This document shows, piece by piece, positions 9,604-18,200 of a stretch of 64,000 nt of DNA. The translations under genes and the position numbers were made by a program. The notes under the pieces were generated by a model. The model was not told the origin of the DNA. It saw only the letters and a program-made list of their open reading frames with translations, and ran no database searches. Each line of letters starts with the position of its first letter. Positions within the stretch are counted from its first letter, which is position 1. The stretch is taken from positions 1 to 64,000 of the forward strand of contig JADLAF010000194.1 in the NCBI GenBank assembly GCA_020848375.1, read 5' to 3'. Origin of the DNA: Ignavibacteriaceae bacterium (GTDB lineage Bacteria > Bacteroidota > Ignavibacteria > Ignavibacteriales > Ignavibacteriaceae).

Positions 9604-11460
9604 ATGACTAAATCTGAATTAATCAGGAATATAGCTCTAAAAACAGGTATCCCTGTCTATCAGGCAGTGGATTTTATGGAGATATTTCTTGAATATATAC
9701 GAGAACATGTTGAAGGGGGTAAATCTTTTATCATAGGTGCAATTGGTGAATTCAGACCTGTGCATGTTAATATATCCGGGAAGTTAAATATAAGCAACTA
9801 TGTTGAAGCTATACTTTTTGAGGGGAAAGAACCTTTTACCTCATCCCGGCACTTGTTTGATCTCCCCTCAGCCGAAGCAGCGGTTGATATAAAAGCCGAC
9901 AATCTGCTTAATCTGAGTTTTGATAAGCCAATTATGCCGGCTGACTCTTCTGGCGATACCGAGGCATTTCTTCTCCTCAATGGCAGTCAAAGCAGAGAAT
10001 TGCTTGTTAAGAAAGCTGCAGAATTATTCGGTACAGGAAGTATTTTTGATATCAACACCATCGAATCCTACCTGTCGGTAGCTGACCTGAAAGAGATTAT
10101 AAATAAGGGTGACTCAGAAAGTGATATCCGGAATGCAATTGAAAAGACAGATTCTGAGTCCTGGGAAACTTCTGAAGCATTGGATTGGGAGTTTGGCGGT
10201 GAATGGAAAAAGGAAGTTGAAAGTGAAGATATTTTGCTGGATGCAAATCTTTCCGAATGGAATTTTGGCGGGGAAGAATCACAAACAGTTGAAGAAAGTG
10301 AAATTAGTTTTGATGATTTAACCCGTACTAACCTGGATGTCCTTCAACACGAAAAGGACTACGTCCCGGTGTCTTCCCGCACCAGAGAGCTTCAGATAGA
10401 TCTATCTGAATTAGAGGATGAAGAATCATCCAACCATAAAGAAATTTTTCTTCCACCTGATCCAACCTCCTTTACTCCTCAGAATGATCTGGATTCACTC
10501 TTCAAAAAATCAATTGCTGAGAGTTTTCTTTTTGCAATACCGGATCCCATTGAGAAAAAAGAAGAAGAAAGAAGAGAGGAGAGGAGAAAAGCCAGAGAAG
10601 CTGAGGAAAAGGCATATCTTGAAAATGAGTATAGTTTAAGAAAGCGACTGGAAGCTGAAGGAGAGGGGAATGATGAGACCGGTCAACTTGCCGATGTAAT
10701 CAATTTAAAGCCGAAGCATCATAAAGAAGATGATTATTCAGGGTTTGATCCAAAATCGCTCATAAAAACTCAGCTTCCTAAACTTGCCAAACAGAAGAAA
10801 CCGATCATCTGGACACTGCTCTCACTTCTGTTTGTCGCGGGGGTAGGTTCCACCTTATATATTCATCGGTTTGGAGTTCCCGATTTTGTGGCAAAATATC
10901 TGCCTGAAAAAAAAGGATTTGAACTGCCTCCCATAGTTGCTACTGTTGTTGAAAGAGATTACAATATCCCGGTTACATATCCTTACCGGAAAGCTGCAAA
11001 TCCTTCTGATATTCCAATGCTTGGGATTGACAGCAGTGATTTTGCGCCTATGCCCCAGCCCTCAGTCACGAGCATCAAAAATGATTCTACTGTAATTATT
11101 AAGAAAGACTCGAACCAGGTTGTAACGCCGGTTACCAAACCTGTTGTTACCGATCAAAAACCTCCTGAATCAAGGGAACAGAAGCAACCAGTAATCAGTC
11201 AAAACCCTGTGCAGCCGTCTTCAGAATCTGTATTGGTAAAAGGGAATATATTCCGTGAAGGAGATATTTACACGGTTCAGGTCTCAAGCTGGCGAGAAAA
11301 GACTGTTGCAGAGAAGGAATCAGCCCGTTTACAGCGTCTTGGGTATCCGGCCTATGTTCAGTCAGCGGTAATACCAGGCAGGGGCCGATGGTACAGAGTC
11401 AGGGTCGGAGAGTTTAAGACACTTCAGGAAGCTGAAGAATATTCTAATAAATTAAAGTAA
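9604..11460 (+). CDS. HU/IHF-like N-terminal domain, acidic linker, single TM and C-terminal SPOR domain fusion
   Basis: N-term MTKSELIRNIALKTGIPVYQAVDFMEIFLEYI..GGKSFIIGAIGEF is HU-like; TM PIIWTLLSLLFVAGVGSTLYI; C-term YTVQVSSWREKTVAEKESARLQRLGYPAYVQ..RWYRVRVGEFKTLQEAEEY is SPOR. Confidence 0.85.
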   Translation: MTKSELIRNIALKTGIPVYQAVDFMEIFLEYIREHVEGGKSFIIGAIGEFRPVHVNISGKLNISNYVEAILFEGKEPFTSSRHLFDLPSAEAAVDIKADNLLNLSFDKPIMPADSSGDTEAFLLLNGSQSRELLVKKAAELFGTGSIFDINTIESYLSVADLKEIINKGDSESDIRNAIEKTDSESWETSEALDWEFGGEWKKEVESEDILLDANLSEWNFGGEESQTVEESEISFDDLTRTNLDVLQHEKDYVPVSSRTRELQIDLSELEDEESSNHKEIFLPPDPTSFTPQNDLDSLFKKSIAESFLFAIPDPIEKKEEERREERRKAREAEEKAYLENEYSLRKRLEAEGEGNDETGQLADVINLKPKHHKEDDYSGFDPKSLIKTQLPKLAKQKKPIIWTLLSLLFVAGVGSTLYIHRFGVPDFVAKYLPEKKGFELPPIVATVVERDYNIPVTYPYRKAANPSDIPMLGIDSSDFAPMPQPSVTSIKNDSTVIIKKDSNQVVTPVTKPVVTDQKPPESREQKQPVISQNPVQPSSESVLVKGNIFREGDIYTVQVSSWREKTVAEKESARLQRLGYPAYVQSAVIPGRGRWYRVRVGEFKTLQEAEEYSNKLK

Positions 11461-11473
11461 AAAAGGAAAAAGA

Positions 11474-12136
11474 ATGAGTTTACTCGAGATGTTCTTTCAG
11501 GGCGGGTTCATTATGTGGCCTATTCTTATCGCATCTGTAGTAGGTGTGGCCATTTCTATTGACCGTTATCTTGTAATCCGCAAAGCACGACTGAATGCTC
11601 CTAAATTTTTGGCTGCAATCCGCTCTATGGTAAAAAAGAAAGATATTGACGGTGCAATACAGTTCTGTATGGCAGAAAAAACACCTGCTTCAAATATGAT
11701 CAGAAAGGGACTTCGTAAAGTACGCTTTGGCCACAGCCGGGTTAAGGAAGCTATTGAGGCAGCCGGAAAACAGGAAGTTACAAAACTTGAAAAAGGTCTT
11801 AGCGTACTTGCCACAATATCAGGCATCGCCCCGCTCATGGGTTTCCTGGGTACCGTGACAGGTATGATTGGTGCATTTATGAAGATTCAGGATTTACAGG
11901 GGTCTGCAAGTCCGAGTGATCTTGCTTCGGGTATTTGGGAGGCACTCTTAACTACAGCGTTTGGCCTGGGCGTAGGTATTATCGCGCTGATTTTTTATAA
12001 CTACTTCCTTGCAAAAATCACCAAATTAGTAAATGATATGGAAGTAATTTCAACTGATGTTCTCGACAGTCTGGAAGAAGCACTCACGGGTAAAGAACTT
12101 CCTCCTGATCAGGACGAGCTTGAAATGGAATTATAA
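11474..12136 (+). CDS. MotA/TolQ/ExbB proton channel family protein
   Basis: LSVLATISGIAPLMGFLGTVTGMIGAFMKIQ...GIWEALLTTAFGLGVGIIALIFYNYF is the canonical ExbB/TolQ core. Confidence 0.95.
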   Translation: MSLLEMFFQGGFIMWPILIASVVGVAISIDRYLVIRKARLNAPKFLAAIRSMVKKKDIDGAIQFCMAEKTPASNMIRKGLRKVRFGHSRVKEAIEAAGKQEVTKLEKGLSVLATISGIAPLMGFLGTVTGMIGAFMKIQDLQGSASPSDLASGIWEALLTTAFGLGVGIIALIFYNYFLAKITKLVNDMEVISTDVLDSLEEALTGKELPPDQDELEMEL

Positions 12137-12138
12137 TT

Positions 12139-12546
12139 ATGAAGTTCAGCACCGAAAATAAACCGCTGTCATCATTTAATTTTTCGTCATTGACGGATAT
12201 TGTGATGCTTCTGCTGATCTTTTTCCTGCTTTCCTCTCAGTTTGTTATGCAAACAGGAGTAAAAGTTAAGCTGCCTGGTTCAAAAAGCAATGAGCCGCTT
12301 ACTACATCTAATCTTTCAGTTACTATTACTAATGAGGGAACCGTATATATCGGGACTGAGGTAACCGCACTGAGTGAACTACCGATGAAATTCTCCATCA
12401 TGAAACAGGCAGACAAGGATAATAACCTTATTATAAGAGCTGACAAAACAGTTCCGATTGAAATGGTAATCAAAGTTATTGATGCCGCACGTTCAGCGGG
12501 AATAGATAAATTCATAATCGAAACTGAAAAAGACCGGCTGAATTGA
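12139..12546 (+). CDS. ExbD/TolR family biopolymer transport protein
   Basis: SSLTDIVMLLLIFFLLSSQFVMQTGVKVKLPGS plus DKTVPIEMVIKVIDAARSAGIDKFIIETE. Confidence 0.93.
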   Translation: MKFSTENKPLSSFNFSSLTDIVMLLLIFFLLSSQFVMQTGVKVKLPGSKSNEPLTTSNLSVTITNEGTVYIGTEVTALSELPMKFSIMKQADKDNNLIIRADKTVPIEMVIKVIDAARSAGIDKFIIETEKDRLN

Positions 12547-12549
12547 TTA

Positions 12550-13200
12550 ATGGCAACCCGTGCTGAAGAGCGCCAGCGCTCAGTCACTATTTCACTTTTT
12601 TTCCATTTTCTGCTGTTTCTCTTTCTTTTTTTTTACAGAATAGAACCGCAGACTGAAATTCAGGAGTTCATCGAAATCGGATTCGGAGGTGATGGTGCTT
12701 CCATGCTTAGCGGTGTTCCAGACAAGTTGAACGATAATCCTGAAGATGTTAAGCAAAATACTGAGTTAGAAAAAAACGATGATGTAAATCTGCCTAAAGC
12801 CGGTGAGAGCCCTGAAGACCCTTCGGTTAAAAAGGAAACTGAAAAGAAACCGGAAGAAAATAAAAACACTAATAACAGTCAGAATACGAACACTCAGACC
12901 TCCGGCAGCGGATCAACAGGATATGATATAGACTGGGGTGGAATGGGTCAGAGAAAGATATATAGTTTTATTCTGCCTGCCTATCCTGAGGGAGTTAACA
13001 AAAATATTGATATAAGAATACGCTTTACCATTTTACCTGATGGAACTGTCGGGAGTGTATTGCTTTTAGTAAAAGCTGATACCCGGCTTGAAAACGCCGC
13101 AATTACCTCACTGCGGCAATGGAGATTTGAACCTCTGCCTGCTAAACAAAATCAGGTGGTTCAGAATGCGGTTATTACTTTCCCGTATCGGGTACAGTAG
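12550..13200 (+). CDS. TonB/TolA-type energy transducer with C-terminal TonB domain
   Basis: N-terminal TM, polar linker, then IRFTILPDGTVGSVLLLVKADTRLENAAITSLRQWRFEPLP. Confidence 0.88.
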   Translation: MATRAEERQRSVTISLFFHFLLFLFLFFYRIEPQTEIQEFIEIGFGGDGASMLSGVPDKLNDNPEDVKQNTELEKNDDVNLPKAGESPEDPSVKKETEKKPEENKNTNNSQNTNTQTSGSGSTGYDIDWGGMGQRKIYSFILPAYPEGVNKNIDIRIRFTILPDGTVGSVLLLVKADTRLENAAITSLRQWRFEPLPAKQNQVVQNAVITFPYRVQ

Positions 13201-13480
13201 CTTTTTTGAAGTACTCAGGATAATACATCCGGTAAAAAAAGTATTCTGCGATGCACAGAAGAGTTAATGTAATTGCATCCCTGTCATAATATAACCCGAA
13301 TCCTTCCGGATTAATCAGATACTTAGTCGGAATTCCGGCAATTGACCATCCCACAGTAAACAATATCGCAATAAGACCAGCATTAAGGAAGGCAGTTGCA
13401 AGATTTTCTTCCTGCCATTTCTTTGTGAAAATAATAAGGATAAAAAGCAGATGCAGGAAAAATATAAATGCTGTGATCAT
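13175..13480 (-). CDS. Hypothetical small membrane protein
   Basis: 101-aa hydrophobic ORF, coupled to upstream 13477..13986; 3' end overlaps the convergent TonB gene by 26 bp. Confidence 0.65.
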   Translation of the reverse strand: MITAFIFFLHLLFILIIFTKKWQEENLATAFLNAGLIAILFTVGWSIAGIPTKYLINPEGFGLYYDRDAITLTLLCIAEYFFYRMYYPEYFKKATVPDTGK

Positions 13481-13986
13481 TGGTTCTGTGAATCCCTTTT
13501 GAACATAAACGCAAAAAACAGACTGCCCGGGAGGCAGAACAGGGCATTGCTGAGTGAATTGCTTACAAAATAAATGAATGTATAAATTCCTGAAAAACCA
13601 TCATTTTTAATATCTTCCATAAGACTGTTGAGCAACGCAGCAGACTGATCAGCTTCAGGCAGCCCAAGCCCCCTTATTATTTTCATTGCCTCCGGCATCA
13701 TCGCGACAAAGTTATTTGTCTTGAAGATCATAGTTACCACAACTTCAATTATGGTCATAAAAAATGCTGTAAAAATTCCTGCTGCTATTCCGGTTTTTAT
13801 AGCTGACAAAAAAGGACGTTCACCCTTCTCAGGATGGAGGCGGAATTCAAACTTTGAGGCAAAGAATCCGGCTGCGGGTACCAGAATAATGAAAAATATC
13901 TGCATGAGTGAAACACTCAGCAGAGCTGCAAGCCCGAACCCGACAACCATAGCCGGTGATAAAATTCTCTGTAAGTTATTGTTCAT
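13477..13986 (-). CDS. DUF4199-like membrane protein
   Basis: Four hydrophobic segments with DUF4199-like layout (AGIFTAFFMTIIEVVVTMIF); family assignment tentative. Confidence 0.6.
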   Translation of the reverse strand: MNNNLQRILSPAMVVGFGLAALLSVSLMQIFFIILVPAAGFFASKFEFRLHPEKGERPFLSAIKTGIAAGIFTAFFMTIIEVVVTMIFKTNNFVAMMPEAMKIIRGLGLPEADQSAALLNSLMEDIKNDGFSGIYTFIYFVSNSLSNALFCLPGSLFFAFMFKRDSQNQ

Positions 13987-14842
13987 TAAGTAATGTATCA
14001 GTGTTAATAATGTTTAAATTTCTGCCTGTTATATAAATCAGCCGGTTATTGATCAGAAAAGGGGATTGAATTGTATCTCCATCATGACCGGGGATTTGAA
14101 AGACAAGGGGAGACAAAAACGGTTTTGCGACATTCCGAAGAATTACGGTATTCTTTTTTGTTAATATCAGATACTCGCCGGCAAATCCTGCCAAAAACTC
14201 AGTCTTCTCAAGTTCAAAAAAACTGATGTAATTTAAAAACCGGTCAAAAAGAAAAAGACCTGCTGAATCCTGCACGGCAATATGATCTTTGTCAGAAAAA
14301 ATCTTAACAGGATAATTGAGTTTCCTCTCCGGGAGATTTTCAATGAAATAAACATTGCCCCTTTCTTTGAAGTACTGATCAGCCGTCAATATGATATGGC
14401 TCAGCCGGTCTGCGATAAATATTTCGCCAAACGAATTGACTGTAAATGAAACGGGGTCTGCAACCCCAGCCGAGGTGAAAATATGCTCCAATTTTTGCTC
14501 CCCTCTGAAATTAAGAAGCCGGTCAAAAAGTTTCACCGACTTAGCCCCTCTGTCAAGAATGTACAGGTTCATACCCCGCCAGAAAATACATGCAGGGTCA
14601 ATAAGTGCAGAGGTACCAAATCCGCCGCCGCCTGTTCTTTTTAATTCATTGCCATCAGGGTCGGTTACTACTATTTCCAGAGTACTTTTGTCAATAAGGT
14701 AAAAATTACCACTCTGATCCTGGGTTATGCCCAACGGCTGAAAACCGAGGCGGACCTGACTTTCAATACGGATCTGCTGACCTGTCAGAATACAGGTGAG
14801 AAGAATAAAGATTAATGCGTTAAATACTCTAAAAAACTTCAA
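13976..14842 (-). CDS. Exported 6-bladed beta-propeller/NHL-like protein
   Basis: Signal peptide; repeated GITQDQSGNFYLIDKSTLEIVVTDPDGNELKRTGG and FTVNSFGEIFIADRLSHIILTADQ blades. Confidence 0.7.
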   Translation of the reverse strand: MKFFRVFNALIFILLTCILTGQQIRIESQVRLGFQPLGITQDQSGNFYLIDKSTLEIVVTDPDGNELKRTGGGGFGTSALIDPACIFWRGMNLYILDRGAKSVKLFDRLLNFRGEQKLEHIFTSAGVADPVSFTVNSFGEIFIADRLSHIILTADQYFKERGNVYFIENLPERKLNYPVKIFSDKDHIAVQDSAGLFLFDRFLNYISFFELEKTEFLAGFAGEYLILTKKNTVILRNVAKPFLSPLVFQIPGHDGDTIQSPFLINNRLIYITGRNLNIINTDTLLNEQ

Positions 14843-14924
14843 AGTTGATTCGGTTTAATTTCACAAAAATAACCAAGTTTACTTGCGAAAAACACTTAAA
14901 ACAGGTAAAAATGGCGTTTAAAAC

Positions 14925-14950
14925 GAAAAACCCCGGCGGGAACCGGGGTT
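14925..14950 (-). terminator. Rho-independent terminator downstream of tRNA-Gln
   Basis: On minus strand AACCCCGG-TTCCCG-CCGGGGTT followed by TTTCG; lies just 3' of the tRNA. Confidence 0.75.
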
Positions 14951-14956
14951 GAGAGC

Positions 14957-15028
14957 TGTCCTGCTAGGGGTCGAACCTAGACTCTTCTGATCCAGAGTCA
15001 GACGTGTTGCCAGTTACACCACAGGACA
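14957..15028 (-). tRNA. tRNA-Gln (anticodon CTG), CCA not encoded
   Basis: Reverse complement TGTCCTGTGGTGTAACTGGCAACACGTCTGACTCTGGATCAGAAGAGTCTAGGTTCGACCCCTAGCAGGACA; anticodon arm TCTGA-CTCTGGA-TCAGA. Confidence 0.95.
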
Positions 15029-15290
15029 ATTTTAAAAGTGAATTGCAAATTTACTAAATTCCTCAAAAAAAAGAAAACGATACTTCCAGGATTTTTTAGA
15101 TATTTGCCACAGTTGGTCAGACGTAGTAAATGCAACGAGAAGTTCCAGATTTCGGAAATCAGACCATTTAATACCCAAAGCAATAAAAATATTATACAAG
15201 AGTAATTTTAAATCCGGTTATCCTTGCAAATATTGATATAATGTTATAACTTTTACATTCAATCATATTCATTTAAAACTCGGAGGAAAA

Positions 15291-18200
15291 ATGCACTCAA
15301 ATACGAGTCGTTTCTCAGGAGGCTGGAGTCTGATGCTGATATTTCTGATAACGTTGCTGTCGGTAAATATAAGCTCACAGGTGACACCCTTATGGGAAAA
15401 ATCACAATTAACCTCAACACTCCCATCCTATATCGGCACCGCAAATAATGAGCGCGGTATTGGGTATGGAGTAGTTAACAGTAATCCGCGGCTTTATGTT
15501 GCCACCGTTACCGGAGGTGCAAAAGCTGTTATTCTTAATGCTCTTACCGGTGATTCTGTCGGAGTTTTATCCGGCAACGGAATAAGTGGCGGTACGCTTA
15601 CACTCACCGATATTGAAGTCTCTTCAGACGGTGTAATCTTCGGAAGCAATCTTGTCACTTCCTCATCAGTAACCACACCATTTAATATTTATAAATGGAC
15701 AAGTGAGTCCGCTGATCCTGTTGTTGCAGTTCAGATGGACTCCGGTTCATTCCGGCTCGGTGATAAATTTACTGTTGTTGGCTCAACTGCAGATAATTCG
15801 ATTATCATTTATGCAGTTGCAGCTTCCAATAATAAAATTGTGAAATTTACCACTACCGATAACGGTGCGACATTCAACAGAGAAGTTATTACAGCTACCG
15901 GATTAGCTTCCGGTACCGCCGGCTCACTGGCTCCTGTTAATAATGGTTTTGATGGCTACTGGGTAAAAGGCGGAGGCGTAAATCTGCGTAGAATTAAAGC
16001 AGACAACACACTTTATTCAGTTGTTCATGCGGACTTTGCTCCGACAAACGGAAACGCAATCCGCTATTTTGAATCAGGTGCTCGTAAGTTCCTGGCAATT
16101 TTTCAAAATGGCGTTACTACCACTGTTGGTACTGCCACTTCATTTTATGAGAGAGTGAGAATTCTCGAGGTCATTAATGATTCAATTGCAGTTCCTGTGG
16201 CTCAGACCTCACGTTTAGGTACTAATGCTAATACGAATGCGGGTGGAGACGTTTCGGTTCGAGACAACGGAAACGGTACCTTTACAATTTTTGCATTCGC
16301 AACAAACAACGGAGTTGGCGCTTATACATTTGATCCTTCAGCGGCATCAATAAACTTCAACTTAGCTTCCACTCAGGATTTTGCAGATGCCTGGGTGCCT
16401 TATGGTTGGTCGAGATACAACGGTTATCTGAATGGGAACCCGATGGCGTTTATAAGCAGTACCTGGGTACCAGATGATTTTGGAAACGTAACTTCCCCTG
16501 TTAACCGCGCTGCCAGAGTTAATATATATGGCACATCCGTTAAACATTTATTAGTTTCACCTGCTATTGATCTTGGTTCTAATAGTCCGGTAAAACAGAT
16601 TGAGTACAATCTTGCACTGACCGGATTCGCTGCAACTACCGCAGCTTTTCTGGGTGTTGATGATACACTTGCAGTTGTTATTTCAACGGACAACGGTACA
16701 ACCTGGTCACCGACTAATATAGTTAAGTTATATAATTCCTCAAGTGTTATCTCCAATACCGGTCAGGCCGAAAAAGTATCACTGGCTGGATATACTGGCG
16801 TCATTCGTGTAGGTTTCTACGCCTCATCAACCCTTTCTAACGCTGATAATGACGCGTTTATTGATGATTTTAAGGTATCAGAAGTTCCCCTTAATCCGGT
16901 TTATTCTGTAGTACCTGAATTCAAAGATTTTGGTGCACTTCAGATAGGCACTTCATCAGCAGCGCAGGTTTTCACCATCACTAACAACGGTGCCGGAGAT
17001 CTTATCGTAAGCTCAGCTTCCTTAGGCGGAGCAAACGCTGCCTCGTTCAGCAAAACTGATAATAATACCTACCCGGCAACAGTGCTTGCAGGTCAGAGTA
17101 TTAACTTCTCCGTTGCTTTTGCACCTGCTGATACCGGTGCAAAATCAGCATTCATAGTTGTAAACCACAATGCTTCAGGCAGTGTTGATACTCTCGAACT
17201 TAATGGCTCAGGAGTTGATTTCACTATTACTACTTTCCCTTATGTACAGAATTTTGACAGTACTGGCGGAGTAGTACCTCCTCCGGGATGGCTAAATCCT
17301 GGAAACTTCTGGGGTAGAGGAACTGTAGCAAAATCACTGCCTTATGCTGCAAGAGTAGCTTATAATCATACTGCCGGTACAAACGGCGCTATTTTGCAGA
17401 CTCCGGCAGTTAATCTTCCTGCAAATGCAAAAATCACCTTCTGGTGGAAGGATGATGATATTACAGCAGGTCGTCCCGCTCCAGTGGAGAAGATTGATGA
17501 TGAAGGTAACGTATTTATGTACGAAGCCCCTTTCATTATTAGTAACGATACTACTTTTTTTGAGATAAGTACTGACAATGGAGCTACATGGACAACACTC
17601 GGCTTCCTCTCTGAGACAGCTCCGAGCGCGGCTTACCTTGAGGCAGTTTTTGATTTATCTGCTTTTGCAGGTAATGGCAGACTGTTCCGCTGGCGTGATA
17701 TGACAAATGCAAGTTTTAGTGCATACGGATCAGGACTTGATGACATCGTCATCGAAGAAGTTCCGCAAATTACCATGGACTGGCACAATCTGCAGTGGCC
17801 TGCCTCAGCAAATATTGTTGCCGGCAGCACAGAAACTATATATACTCAGGGCTGGGAAAATAATGTTACACCTAATCCGGGTCCTGATTCTACAATCACT
17901 GTATGGATTGGTGTCTCAAACGCAAATACCAACCCGAATACCTGGACTACCTGGATACCTGCGGTTTATAATAATCAGCAGGGTAACAATGATGAGTATA
18001 AAGCAGATATCGGAGCCGGACTTGCACCTGGTACATATTATTACGCAAGTAGATGGCAGTTACAGAATGGTCCATACACCTACGGTGGTTATAGCACCGG
18101 TGGCGGCGGATTCTGGGACGGAACAACAAATGTTTCCGGAGTTCTGACCGTAACTCCATTTACGGTAAGTTCACTTCCGTATAGTGAAGGTTTTGAAGCC

